The position numbers were made by a program, and so were the translations under genes. Of a stretch of 64,000 nucleotides of DNA, positions 15,436-23,714 are shown one piece after another. Below the pieces are notes generated by a model. That model searched no databases and was not told where the DNA came from. It was given only the letters and a program-made list of their open reading frames with translations. This DNA is from Chryseobacterium foetidum (GTDB lineage: Bacteria > Bacteroidota > Bacteroidia > Flavobacteriales > Weeksellaceae): contig NZ_JAMXIA010000001.1 of the NCBI RefSeq assembly GCF_025457425.1, positions 496,001 to 560,000 on the forward strand, read 5' to 3'. Within the stretch, counting starts at the first letter, position 1; each line of letters opens with the position of its first letter.

Positions 15436-16095
15436 ATGAGTTTACAGGAAAATTACAACGATATAAAAAACCAACTTTCAGAAAATGTGGAGTTGGTTGC
15501 GGTTTCAAAAACACATCCCGTTTCGGCAATTCAGGAGGTTTATGATTTGGGTCAAAAGGTTTTTGGCGAAAATAAAGTGCAGGAACTGACAGAAAAATAT
15601 CCTCAACTACCAAAAGATATTCAGTGGCATCTGATTGGGCATCTGCAGACCAACAAGGTAAAATATATTGCTGAATTTATCGACACCATCCAAAGTGTGG
15701 ATTCTGAGAAACTTTTAAATGAAATCAACAAAGAAGCTGCGAAAAACAACCGTAAAATCAAGGTCTTGCTTCAGGTGAAAATTGCTGAGGAAGACTCAAA
15801 ATTCGGCCTTGAAGTTTCTGAAGCTGAAAACTTATTTGAAAAGTTTATTAAGGGAGATTTTCCAAATGTGGAAATCACCGGTTTGATGGGAATGGCGACT
15901 TTTACAGATAATCAAGATCAGGTCAAAAAAGAATTTTCAGTTTTAAAAAATCTCTATAATAAATTTAATGAGAAACGTCCATTGAAAACTCTTTCTATGG
16001 GAATGAGCGATGATTTTCCGATTGCAATTAACTGCGGTGCCAATTCAGTGCGTGTAGGGTCTGCTATTTTTGGAAGAAGAGATTATTCACAATAA
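15436..16095 (+). CDS. YggS/PROSC-family pyridoxal-phosphate homeostasis protein
   Basis: 219-aa PLP-binding protein that buffers free pyridoxal phosphate and affects amino acid metabolism. PLP lysine is Lys25 in VAVSKTHP. Further family motifs: FGENKVQE, WHLIGHLQTNK (about 75-85), GLMGMAT, LSMGMSDDF and VRVGSAIFG at the C-terminus. Full length for the family. Located between DUF72 and the two-component regulator, with a 276-bp gap after it. Confidence 0.93.
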   Translation: MSLQENYNDIKNQLSENVELVAVSKTHPVSAIQEVYDLGQKVFGENKVQELTEKYPQLPKDIQWHLIGHLQTNKVKYIAEFIDTIQSVDSEKLLNEINKEAAKNNRKIKVLLQVKIAEEDSKFGLEVSEAENLFEKFIKGDFPNVEITGLMGMATFTDNQDQVKKEFSVLKNLYNKFNEKRPLKTLSMGMSDDFPIAINCGANSVRVGSAIFGRRDYSQ

Positions 16096-16141
16096 ATAGA
16101 TTTGCTCATAGTAATATTTTCGAGTAAACTTTAAATTTTCC

Positions 16142-16187
16142 CGCAGATTTTCGCAGATATTTTACGCAGATTTTCGCAGATGTTTTA
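16142..16187. repeat. Tandem 23-bp repeat, CGCAGATTTTCGCAGAT type
   Basis: Two adjacent 23-bp copies (16142-16164, 16165-16187) differ at one base; each itself contains two CGCAGAT words. I recall similar CGCAGATTTTCGCAGAT runs in other Chryseobacterium intergenic regions. Confidence 0.7.
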
Positions 16188-16371
16188 CGATAGAGATATT
16201 TAAAAGAATTTATGATTTACACTATTTATGTTTAGGCGAGTACTTATTTTTCTGAAAGTAAATTGTAGAAAATCTGCAATAAAGATTAACTGATACCACT
16301 GTTTTACATCAGAAGACCATTTAGGAATAATATTTGCTAATTATCAGCGAAAATTTAATTAAATTGCGACT

Positions 16372-17556
16372 ATGCAAAAAATCCTTATCGTAGAAGACGA
16401 AAAAGCTATTTCCGGAGTACTTCACAGTATTCTTTCTGATGAACTGACCGAATATGAATTTGTGATTGCCGAAGACGGTCTCGAAGGAATTAAACATATT
16501 GAAAAAGAAGATTTTGCACTGGTAATTTCTGATATCAAAATGCCAAAATTATCAGGTACGGAACTTCTGAAACAAAGCATGGCGCTGAAACCTGAGAGCA
16601 CTTTTATTATGATTTCCGGTCATGCCGATATCGATTCTGCCGTTTCCTGTCTGAAAGATGGAGCTTACGATTTTATTTCAAAGCCTATCGACATCAACAG
16701 ACTGATTACAAGTGTGAAAAACGCTTTGGTTAAAGAAACACTTAAAAAAGAAAATAAAAATCTTCAGAACGAAAACAAAACGCTTAAAAAGAAAGTCAAC
16801 AAAAAATACCAGATGATCGGTGAGTCTGAACCTTTAAAAAAGATTCAGGAAATGATTGAAAAGGTAGCTGTTTCTGATGCAAGAGTTTTGATTACAGGTC
16901 CCAACGGAGCAGGTAAAGAACTTGTAGCTCACGCTATTCACAATTTGAGCGAAAGATCAAGAGGTCCGATGGTGGAAGTAAACTGTGCTGCAATTCCATC
17001 TGAACTGATTGAATCTGAACTTTTCGGTCACGTAAAAGGTTCATTTACCGGAGCTATAAAAGATAAACAAGGTAAATTTGAACAGGCCAATAACGGAACA
17101 ATTTTCCTGGACGAAATCGGTGATATGAGTTTAATTGCTCAGGCCAAAGTGTTGAGAGCTTTGCAGGAAAGCAAAGTTTCGCCGGTAGGAAGCGACAAAG
17201 AAATCAAGGTGGATGTGAGAGTGCTTGCAGCAACCAATAAAAATATGGCAAAGGAAATCGAAGCCGGAAGATTCAGAGAAGATTTGTACCACAGACTTTC
17301 TGTAATTGAAATCTACGTTCCGCCTTTGGATGAGAGAAAAGAAGATATCAAGCTTTTAGTAGACCATTTCTCGGGATTAATTTCTGATGAGCACGGAACT
17401 GCTTTGAAAAAATTCGATGATTCGGCGATCAAGGCTCTGGAAGCACTTTCGTGGACAGGAAATATCCGTGAGTTGAGAAACGTGGTGGAAAGATTAATTA
17501 TTCTTGGTGGAACGACCGTTTCGCAGGAAGACGTTGCAAGTTTTGTGAGAAAATAA
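16372..17556 (+). CDS. NtrC-type sigma-54 response regulator lacking a DNA-binding domain
   Basis: 394 aa. Residues 1-120 are a receiver domain with phosphoacceptor Asp54 (VISDIKMP) and Lys104. A coiled-coil linker (about 122-146) leads to a sigma-54-interacting AAA+ domain: Walker A GPNGAGKE (176-183), GSFTGA loop (223-228, the GAFTGA element that contacts sigma-54), Walker B FLDEIG (245-250). The protein ends at EDVASFVRK, just after the AAA+ lid, so the usual Fis-type HTH is absent. It may act from solution or via a partner. No histidine kinase is adjacent. Confidence 0.93.
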   Translation: MQKILIVEDEKAISGVLHSILSDELTEYEFVIAEDGLEGIKHIEKEDFALVISDIKMPKLSGTELLKQSMALKPESTFIMISGHADIDSAVSCLKDGAYDFISKPIDINRLITSVKNALVKETLKKENKNLQNENKTLKKKVNKKYQMIGESEPLKKIQEMIEKVAVSDARVLITGPNGAGKELVAHAIHNLSERSRGPMVEVNCAAIPSELIESELFGHVKGSFTGAIKDKQGKFEQANNGTIFLDEIGDMSLIAQAKVLRALQESKVSPVGSDKEIKVDVRVLAATNKNMAKEIEAGRFREDLYHRLSVIEIYVPPLDERKEDIKLLVDHFSGLISDEHGTALKKFDDSAIKALEALSWTGNIRELRNVVERLIILGGTTVSQEDVASFVRK

Positions 17557-17583
17557 ATTAATACTTAATTCTCTTAAATTATA

Positions 17584-17618
17584 AAAATTTGCAGTATTTA
17601 TGCTGCAGATTTTTTTTT
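17584..17618 (+). terminator. Terminator after the sigma-54 regulator
   Basis: AAATTTGCAG pairs with CTGCAGATTT (one wobble) around a TATTTATG loop, then eight T. It lies 10 bp before the MATE start codon, so the exporter probably has little upstream leader of its own. Confidence 0.7.
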
Positions 17619-17627
17619 GTTATTATT

Positions 17628-18992
17628 ATGAACTTTTTAAATAAAAATTACACGAAAGAGGCCCTCACACTGGCTCTTCCGGTAATGCTTACTCAGGTTG
17701 GGCAGGTTTCTGTAAACCTTTTTGACAATATTATAGTAGGGAGACTTTTGGGAGCCGACGCGCTGGCTTCAGTTTCACTGGGTAATGCCGTATTTTTCTC
17801 GATGTTTGTTTTGGCATTGGGTTTTTCGTTTGCCATTCCACCATTGGTTTCGGAGGCGCATTCTCAGCATGATCATAAAACAATCAATTCGGTTTTCAGT
17901 CATGGTTTTGTGATCAACATGACCGTCGGAATTATTCTGATGCTTGTTCTTTTTGCGGGCATGCCACTGCTCTATCACTCCGGTCAGCCGGCGAAGATCA
18001 TTCCTGACACGGCAGATTTCCTGTGGATTATGGCCATCAGTATTGTTCCATTTATGGCGTTTCAGACTTTAAGAGAAGTTTCTGAAGGTTTGTCTTATAC
18101 CATTGGAGTAACGAAAGCTACAATTATCGCCAATGTAATCAACATTGTTCTCAATTACGTTTTCATTAAAGGACTTTGGATTTTCCCTGAAATGGGTGTG
18201 AAAGGTTCGGCGTTGGCGAGTTTGATTGCCAGAATTTTCATGGTTATTTTCCTGTATTTTGTCCTGATTAAAGAACCGAAAACAAGACAGTACATCAAAG
18301 ATTTTTCACTGAAAATACAGGTTTTTTCAAAGAATATGTTTGAAAAAATGGTAAGATTAGGCTTTCCCACTGCCCTGCAGATGTTCTTTGAAGTAACGGC
18401 TTTCGCAGCGGCAGCTTTCATCTGTGGATTGATTTCCGCTCACGACATTGCCTCGCACCAGATTGCGCTGAGCATGGCATCATTTACTTTTAATCTCTGT
18501 ATCGGTTTCAGTGTGGCGTCAACTGTAATGATTGGACGAAAACTTGGCGAACAGAACTTCATAGAATTAAGAAAAATAGGAATCAACAATCTGAAAATTT
18601 CCTTTCTTTTCATGTGTCTTTGTGGATTGTTTTTTATTGTCGGAAGAGATATTCTGCCTACGTTTTTCACAAAACCTGAAGAAGTGGAAGTGATTTTACT
18701 CGCTTCAAAACTGCTGATTATCGCTGCCCTTTTCCAGCTTTCAGACGGAATTCAGGTGACGGCTTTGGGAATGCTGAGAGGTTTGCAGGATGTAAAAGTG
18801 CCTTCTATCTACACCTTCATCGCCTACTGGCTGATTACAATTCCCTTGGGATATTTTCTCTGTGTGACGATGAAAATGGGTGCCTTCGGAATGTGGATTG
18901 CACTCGGATTGGGTTTAACAATTTCAGCAGCGATGCTCGTCAAACGTTTTCTCAATTTATCTGCAAAGCGGATTAAACAAAATAAATTATAA
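17628..18992 (+). CDS. MATE family efflux transporter
   Basis: 454-aa integral membrane protein with about twelve helices in two similar halves, as in NorM/DinF-like MATE antiporters. Signature regions: LTLALPVMLTQVGQVSVNLFDNIIVGRLLGADALASVSLGNA at the N-terminus and the matching half around LGFPTALQMFFEVTAFAAAAFICG (about 230-253). It should export drugs or metabolites using Na+ or H+. Start set at the ATG before NFLNKNYTKEAL; an upstream TTG would sit inside the terminator hairpin. Substrate unknown. Confidence 0.93.
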   Translation: MNFLNKNYTKEALTLALPVMLTQVGQVSVNLFDNIIVGRLLGADALASVSLGNAVFFSMFVLALGFSFAIPPLVSEAHSQHDHKTINSVFSHGFVINMTVGIILMLVLFAGMPLLYHSGQPAKIIPDTADFLWIMAISIVPFMAFQTLREVSEGLSYTIGVTKATIIANVINIVLNYVFIKGLWIFPEMGVKGSALASLIARIFMVIFLYFVLIKEPKTRQYIKDFSLKIQVFSKNMFEKMVRLGFPTALQMFFEVTAFAAAAFICGLISAHDIASHQIALSMASFTFNLCIGFSVASTVMIGRKLGEQNFIELRKIGINNLKISFLFMCLCGLFFIVGRDILPTFFTKPEEVEVILLASKLLIIAALFQLSDGIQVTALGMLRGLQDVKVPSIYTFIAYWLITIPLGYFLCVTMKMGAFGMWIALGLGLTISAAMLVKRFLNLSAKRIKQNKL

Positions 18993-18996
18993 AATG

Positions 18997-19021
18997 AAAG
19001 CGGTCTTCGGATCGCTTTTTT
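18997..19021 (+). terminator. Terminator after the MATE gene
   Basis: AAAGCGGTC pairs with GATCGCTTT around a TTCG tetraloop, followed by T-run, 5 bp after the stop codon. Confidence 0.85.
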
Positions 19022-19079
19022 GTTTTAAATATAGGTATGTGTGTCCGTAATTAATGATAATTTCATATTTAACGGTTTG

Positions 19080-19104
19080 TTTGTCGTTCCGTAGGAATCT
19101 CAAC
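19080..19104. repeat. Single arm of the GTCATTCCGTAGGAATC repeat
   Basis: TTTGTCGTTCCGTAGGAATC and the following TCAAC match the left arm of the inverted repeat at 22971-23036 with one base change. The second arm is missing here. Confidence 0.6.
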
Positions 19105-19230
19105 TGCTTTATTTTCAAGTGTAGAAATTACAGCGAAGATCTCTTTTTGATAAAAGAAAATTTAAACTTTAATTAAGAAAAAAAATCATCATATAATAAT
19201 ATTTGATTTATATTTTTCCGATTAAATTAT

Positions 19231-19238
19231 TATATTTG
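19231..19238 (+). promoter_or_regulatory. -7 box of the HU-like gene
   Basis: TATATTTG, 29 bp upstream of the start codon in a very AT-rich stretch. Confidence 0.55.
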
Positions 19239-19267
19239 AAAATATTAACCCAAAAAAACACATTATT

Positions 19268-19654
19268 ATGCCAGTACAGTATTCACTAAGCGAAAAAGGA
19301 AATCCGGCAGATCAGTCTGCACCCAAAAAATTCTATGCGACTGCAAAAGCGACAGGTGAAGTGACCTTCAGAAGCCTGAGCAAAGAGATTGCAGGAGGTT
19401 CCACTACCGTGAGCGACACCGATGTTTTAGCCGTTTTAAATGATTTAAGTAAGGCTCTTGCAAAGCATCTGTCCGAAGGAAGAATTGTGAGATTTGGTGA
19501 TTTTGGTTCTTTCAGTATGCGACTGAGCAGCGAAGGAGCAGAAAGCGCTGAAAAGTTTAATTCATCAATGATTAAAGCGCCAAAAATAACTTTCCGTCCC
19601 GGAATAGACTTGCGGGAAATGCTCGCTGTAACGAAGTTTGAAAAAGCTAAGTAA
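19268..19654 (+). CDS. HU-like DNA-binding protein
   Basis: 128-aa member of the larger Bacteroidetes HU/IHF-like family. The core helix pair and beta arm follow VSDTDVLAVLNDLSKALAKHLSEGRIVRFGDFGSFSMRLSSEG (about 49-91), including the GDFGSF motif of HU. The N-terminal 45 residues (MPVQYSLSEKGNPADQ...) are an extension typical of this variant. It should bend or coat DNA. No phage genes surround it, so it is likely a chromosomal nucleoid protein. Own promoter and terminator. Confidence 0.88.
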   Translation: MPVQYSLSEKGNPADQSAPKKFYATAKATGEVTFRSLSKEIAGGSTTVSDTDVLAVLNDLSKALAKHLSEGRIVRFGDFGSFSMRLSSEGAESAEKFNSSMIKAPKITFRPGIDLREMLAVTKFEKAK

Positions 19655-19667
19655 CGAAAAATAAATT

Positions 19668-19719
19668 CCCCGCCAGCATTTTAAAACTCACTACTGAGCA
19701 TTTTTAAATTACTGGCGGG
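19668..19719. repeat. Long inverted repeat after the HU gene
   Basis: CCCGCCAG (19669-19676) and CTGGCGGG (19712-19719) enclose a 35-nt AT-rich loop that itself contains CTCACTACTGAG. Two similar GCATTTTTAAA words and a second GGCG stem follow, so several hairpins are stacked. Confidence 0.6.
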
Positions 19720-19754
19720 AACTTAGCCAACTACCCGCGGGCATTTTTAAAAAG

Positions 19755-19790
19755 CTGGCGTGCATTTACAGGATTGCATGCCAGTTTTTT
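19755..19790 (+). terminator. Terminator of the HU-like gene
   Basis: CTGGCGTGCA (19755-19764) pairs with TGCATGCCAG (19775-19784; one wobble), followed by six T. Confidence 0.8.
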
Positions 19791-19888
19791 AATTTTAATA
19801 TCTGACTAATTTGTAAATTCGTTAAAAGACTTATTTAACCAGAAGAAATTAGACTTACTTTTAAATAAAATTCTTTTAAAAACATTTT

Positions 19889-20704
19889 ATGATGACCAGA
19901 TATAAATCACTTTTTGTATTGCTGTTAGTAAGTATAAATATTTTTGCACAGAGGAATGATCACTTTATCTTTCAGTCTGCGCCATCATTTCATAATGGTT
20001 TTAAGGTGGAGCTGGTGGATGGTGACATTTTAAGGTTTACAACCCAAGACAACTATCACTTGCTTAATTCATTAAAGCTGAAAAATTCAGAATTACCAAT
20101 TCCTTCTGATTATGATGATTTTTTAAAAGAAAATCAGCACTTACTTACCAACTCAAGTTTTGAAGCTCAACTTGATGTTAATGTAAAAAAGCATTTTGTG
20201 GAAGAAATGAACAGATTGATTACGATATCAAGATCAGCAAATGATAAAAAAATCGGCTACGATGGTATTTCTTTCACAATTGATAATTACGATGGAAAAC
20301 CAGCCCAAATTTGGAGTCCTGAAAAAGATTCGGAGGAAGGTTTTATTATCATGGAATTTCTTGATTACATGAAAAGATTATATCGTCCCAATGCTATGGT
20401 GGATCAACATCTTTTTGAAACCAGATTTTATATCGATGAAGATAATATTTTTGAGTTGCTCAATACGGATCCGGTTTATATCAGATTTTATAATGTTTCG
20501 CTTCCCTATTTGTACTGCCAAAAACTCACAGACGTGATAAACAAACTACCTGATGCAGATTTGATCTATTTAGATTTCTCACAAGTGACACGCGCACTGG
20601 ATAAAGACCTGAAAGAATGTTTTGTGAAAGAATTTAATAGAAAATATAAAAAAGTAAAGTTAATTCAGACCGAAGAAGTGGGCGAATTTAATTCCGTCAG
20701 ATGA
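19889..20704 (+). CDS. Hypothetical secreted protein
   Basis: 271-aa protein I cannot assign. It has a signal peptide (hydrophobic core LFVLLLVSINIFAQ, cleavage after AQ near residue 21). The remainder is acidic/aromatic without repeats or recognisable catalytic motifs; blocks such as HFIFQSAPSFHNGFKVELVDGD and FYIDEDNIFELLNTDPVYIRFYN suggest a beta-rich fold. Two ATG codons lie in tandem at 19889 and 19892. Exported from the cytoplasm, probably periplasmic. It converges on the glutathione-peroxidase gene, sharing a terminator. Confidence 0.7.
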   Translation: MMTRYKSLFVLLLVSINIFAQRNDHFIFQSAPSFHNGFKVELVDGDILRFTTQDNYHLLNSLKLKNSELPIPSDYDDFLKENQHLLTNSSFEAQLDVNVKKHFVEEMNRLITISRSANDKKIGYDGISFTIDNYDGKPAQIWSPEKDSEEGFIIMEFLDYMKRLYRPNAMVDQHLFETRFYIDEDNIFELLNTDPVYIRFYNVSLPYLYCQKLTDVINKLPDADLIYLDFSQVTRALDKDLKECFVKEFNRKYKKVKLIQTEEVGEFNSVR

Positions 20705-20707
20705 AAC

Positions 20708-20736
20708 AAAAAAAGCAACCCAAATCAGGTTGCTTT
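20708..20736. terminator. Convergent bidirectional terminator
   Basis: AAAGCAACC (20712-20720) pairs with GGTTGCTTT (20728-20736). On the minus strand it is followed by seven T, so it chiefly ends the GPx gene, but it also lies 7 bp after the plus-strand stop. Confidence 0.8.
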
Positions 20737-20757
20737 CATTTATAATCCAAAAATATT

Positions 20758-21336
20758 TTATTTCAAATACTTCACAATTGCCTCATCAGTAGGCTTCACA
20801 TCACTTTTAAAAGAGCCGATAAGCTTACCGTTTTCGTCTACTAAAAACTTGGTAAAGTTCCATAGGATATCGTTGTCTTTCACTCCGTTTAAATCTTTTT
20901 CTGTAAGAAACTTAAAGATGGGAGCCATATCGTCGCCCTTCACTGAAACCTTCGCAGCCAAAGGGAAAGTTACACCATAGTTTTTCTCACAAAAAGCGCC
21001 GATTTCTACGTTGGTTCCAGGCTCCTGTCCGCCGAAATTGTTGGCAGGAAATCCTACTACGACCAATTTATCGCCATATTCTTTTGAAATTTGTTCCAAA
21101 TCTTTGTACTGTGGCGTAAATCCACATTCTGATGCGGTGTTGACAATCAGGATTTTCTTTCCTTTAAAGTCTGCGAAATTGATGGTTTTGCCTTCTTCAA
21201 GGGCATCTACTTTGTAATCGTAAATTGATTTTCCCATAAGTTCTTTGGTTTTGGTTTTTGAAGTCTCAGACTTTTTCTGAGCGCAGCTGTTGATGAATGC
21301 CACAAATGAAAGCAGCATAATAAACATCTTTTTCAT
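20758..21336 (-). CDS. Glutathione-peroxidase-family thiol peroxidase, lipoprotein
   Basis: 192 aa. An N-terminal lipoprotein-like signal ends at NSC (Cys18), then a short linker, then the GPx thioredoxin fold. The peroxidatic residue is cysteine, not selenocysteine: VNTASECGFTPQY (Cys71). Gln/Trp partners are in GFPANNFGGQEPG and LWNFTKFLVDENG. It should reduce peroxides in the envelope, probably using thioredoxin-like donors, as cysteine-type bacterial GPx proteins do. The gene is 15 bp downstream of a LolA-like protein gene on the same strand. Confidence 0.92.
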   Translation of the reverse strand: MKKMFIMLLSFVAFINSCAQKKSETSKTKTKELMGKSIYDYKVDALEEGKTINFADFKGKKILIVNTASECGFTPQYKDLEQISKEYGDKLVVVGFPANNFGGQEPGTNVEIGAFCEKNYGVTFPLAAKVSVKGDDMAPIFKFLTEKDLNGVKDNDILWNFTKFLVDENGKLIGSFKSDVKPTDEAIVKYLK

Positions 21337-21351
21337 ATTGATTCAGGTATT

Positions 21352-22014
21352 TTAAAATTTAAAAGTATTGGCAGGAAAGACTTTGTTGATTTCCACCTTG
21401 TTGAGAATCATCACATAGTCTCCGTCTTTTTTGTCGCTGGACGATTCAATTCTGAAAGGCATCATCAAATTTCCTACCTTTTTGTAATCTGAGTACATTA
21501 AAGTGTCATCTTTTTTTATTTCTTTCAAAAGCATGAAGTTTTTGGTGTCGAAATAATAGATGTTTTTGTTCACATTTTTAGTCAGTTCCACTTTGTGGCA
21601 GTAGATATTCCCGATTTTTTCCTTTCCTAAATATTTAGCTTCAAAACCTTTATTTTCCCAATCGATAAAGTCGTTGTCGAAACTCTCAGCCACATATTCT
21701 TTGTACTCCTGAAGCTTGTTGGCAGCGTAATTCATTGCATAGCCTTTGTTGCCGTCGTAGCCTTCAATCGCCGTTTCCTTGCCGCCGATGGTGATGGCAG
21801 TTTTTGTTAAATTGGGACGTGACTGATAGATTTTAATCGGATATTCATCTTTCACACCCAAAATCACTTTCCCCTGAAGCAAAACAGAATTCAGAAGTTT
21901 CCATTGCGTTAATCCGCCCGACAGTTCGATATTTTTATCAATGATCTCCTTAGCAGTCTGAGCGAAAATGTTTTGTGAAAATATCAGGACGAATATTAAA
22001 AGAATTTTCTTCAT
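21352..22014 (-). CDS. LolA-like/outer-membrane lipoprotein-sorting-type periplasmic protein
   Basis: 220-aa secreted protein with signal peptide MKKILLIFVLIFSQNIFAQ. The rest resembles the LolA/LolB half-barrel seen in Bacteroidetes proteins of this length: AKEIIDKNIELSGGLTQWKLLNSVLLQGKV at the start, IYYFDTKNFMLLKEIKK and the closing MMPFRIESSS...VEINKVFPANTFKF. It may carry a hydrophobic ligand in the periplasm. Exact function unknown. It is 15 bp upstream of the GPx gene and likely cotranscribed with it. Confidence 0.75.
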   Translation of the reverse strand: MKKILLIFVLIFSQNIFAQTAKEIIDKNIELSGGLTQWKLLNSVLLQGKVILGVKDEYPIKIYQSRPNLTKTAITIGGKETAIEGYDGNKGYAMNYAANKLQEYKEYVAESFDNDFIDWENKGFEAKYLGKEKIGNIYCHKVELTKNVNKNIYYFDTKNFMLLKEIKKDDTLMYSDYKKVGNLMMPFRIESSSDKKDGDYVMILNKVEINKVFPANTFKF

Positions 22015-22130
22015 TAAATCATTTTTATCAAGTCAAATATAAGTTTTTTTAATTTGAAAATTTGAGAATGAATTAATTTGAAAATGTAAAACTATCAACA
22101 GCATTTTCAAATTATCTAATTGATACATTT

Positions 22131-22853
22131 TCAAATCAATTTCCTTGCTTTTTCCAGATCTTCCGGCGTATCAATACCTACACCGACAAAATTAGTTTCG
22201 ATCAATTTAATTTTCATTCCGTATTCGAGATAGCGGATGCACTCTATTTTTTCGGAGATTTCCAGAGGTTTCATTTCCAGCTTAGAGAACTGAATCAAAG
22301 CATGTTTTCTGAAAGCATAAACTCCGATATGCTTGAAATAATCTACATCGTATGAAATTTCCCGATGAAAAGGAATTACAGAACGGCTGAAATAAAGCGC
22401 AAAACCATTGTTATCAGTAATAACCTTTACGTTATTCGGATTTTCGATTTCTTCTTTTTCGTGAAGTTTTATTTTTAATGAAGCTAAAGAAATTTCCTGA
22501 TTTTCATCTTCTTTAAATACTTCGATTAATTGCTGTAAAGGTTCAAGTTTTAAAAAAGGTTCGTCCCCCTGAACATTGATGACGATGTCGCAGTCGATAT
22601 TCTGTACAGCTTCGGCAATACGGTCGCTTCCGGTTTCGTGCTGTCCTGTCATTACTGCTTTTCCGCCGTTTTTTTCGATTTCATTAAAGATCAATTCAGA
22701 ATCTGTTGCCACAAATACTTCATCAAAAAGACCTGTTTCAACAACGTTTTGGTAAGTCGTTGTAATCACGGTTTTTTCACCTAAAATCTGCATCAGTTTT
22801 GCCGGAAAACGGCTTGCTTCGTAGCGAGCGGGAATGACTGCAATAATTTTCAT
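22131..22853 (-). CDS. kdsB: 3-deoxy-manno-octulosonate cytidylyltransferase (CMP-Kdo synthetase)
   Basis: 240-aa enzyme activating Kdo with CTP for lipopolysaccharide core synthesis in the cytoplasm. Motifs: [15 protein letters not shown] (7-21, nucleotide binding), [23 protein letters not shown] (about 69-83), NVQGDEPFL, and [25 protein letters not shown] at the end. Full length. It shows the cell has Kdo-containing LPS or a related glycolipid. Not in a visible operon with other Kdo genes. Confidence 0.96.
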   Translation of the reverse strand: MKIIAVIPARYEASRFPAKLMQILGEKTVITTTYQNVVETGLFDEVFVATDSELIFNEIEKNGGKAVMTGQHETGSDRIAEAVQNIDCDIVINVQGDEPFLKLEPLQQLIEVFKEDENQEISLASLKIKLHEKEEIENPNNVKVITDNNGFALYFSRSVIPFHREISYDVDYFKHIGVYAFRKHALIQFSKLEMKPLEISEKIECIRYLEYGMKIKLIETNFVGVGIDTPEDLEKARKLI

Positions 22854-22970
22854 AAATCTTCTTTAAAATTCAGACACAAAAGTCGCAAAAGTTTTTGAGA
22901 TGACGTTGTAAACGACAGAATTTGTCTGCGAGCAATTGACTGATTAAAAAATTAAATTCTCAAAAGTTTG

Positions 22971-23036
22971 TTTGTCATTCCGTAGGAATCTCAACACACT
23001 GAAATAAAATAGTTTAGATTCCTACGGAATGACAAA
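22971..23036. repeat. Inverted-repeat element, perfect 21-bp arms
   Basis: Arm 1 (22971-22991, core GTCATTCCGTAGGAATC) and arm 2 (23016-23036) are perfect reverse complements over 21 bp with a 24-nt loop. A single arm is found again at 19080-19104. The shape is that of a small REP/MITE-like intergenic element; no target-site duplication is obvious. Confidence 0.75.
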
Positions 23037-23080
23037 AAGACTACAAATTTTTGCTTTATAATTAAACCGGAAAATCATAT

Positions 23081-23647
23081 TTAAATCTTATCTAAAATCT
23101 TCTTCGGTAAAACTTTATTTAATTGCTGTTTCATTTCCTTCTCCACCAAAACATATTTCCAGTTTTTTCGGTCTTTTGAGATGGCAACAGCCTTTGTTTT
23201 TGCATTGATGTAATAAGCCATTTCATTGGGATAATAAACCACACTTCCGCTCCCGTATTTCTGAACGAGCATCTTTTTTATGTTCTCTCTCATTTCCTCC
23301 TGCATCCCTTCAGCATTGCAACGGATTCTTGTGGAGTAATTCACAATTGAAAAATACTCACCATCCACCAATTCTATATTTCCAACGTGTGAAATTTTGT
23401 AATTGATGATTTCAACCTTCATTATTGGATTGTTGTAGGTCATATTCAAAATCATTTTCATCTGATCTTTCGACAAAACTGTGAAAAATTTTGGATAAAT
23501 ATTTTCAACTACATGATCAATATCCCTGTTTTTCAACTGACTCAAAAAAGAAGAGAATGACTTTGAAATCGCCTGCTGATGATTGTTCTGAGCAGAAAAC
23601 AGTAAGCTCATCATCAAAAAAAGACTTACAAAGAATTTTGTTTTCAT
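23081..23647 (-). CDS. Hypothetical secreted protein
   Basis: 188-aa protein of unknown function. Signal peptide MKTKFFVSLFLMMSLLFSAQ, cleaved after AQ; start set there because the longer frame to 23740 would overlap the terminator and the end of the upstream gene. The mature part begins with helices (AISKSFSSFLSQLKNRDIDHVVENIYPKFF) and continues with strands (VEIINYKISHVGNIELVDGEYFSIVNYSTRIRC), an NTF2/SnoaL-like order of elements, but I see no motif. Periplasmic. It is 67 bp downstream of the isomerase fusion gene. Confidence 0.75.
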   Translation of the reverse strand: MKTKFFVSLFLMMSLLFSAQNNHQQAISKSFSSFLSQLKNRDIDHVVENIYPKFFTVLSKDQMKMILNMTYNNPIMKVEIINYKISHVGNIELVDGEYFSIVNYSTRIRCNAEGMQEEMRENIKKMLVQKYGSGSVVYYPNEMAYYINAKTKAVAISKDRKNWKYVLVEKEMKQQLNKVLPKKILDKI

Positions 23648-23667
23648 AATTTTTTTCGGTAAAAATA

Positions 23668-23696
23668 TAAAAAAAGCCATCCTTACGAATGGCTTT
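23668..23696 (-). terminator. Terminator after the cyclophilin-FKBP gene
   Basis: AAAGCCAT (23673-23680) pairs with ATGGCTTT (23689-23696), followed by T-run on the minus strand, 18 bp after the stop. Confidence 0.75.
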
Positions 23697-23714
23697 ATGA
23701 ATTTTATTGTCTGA

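Noticed and set aside
19268..19654. HU-like gene as a sign of a prophage or mobile element
   Set aside because: No integrase, phage structural gene, tRNA or attachment-site repeat is nearby; Bacteroidetes carry several chromosomal HU variants.
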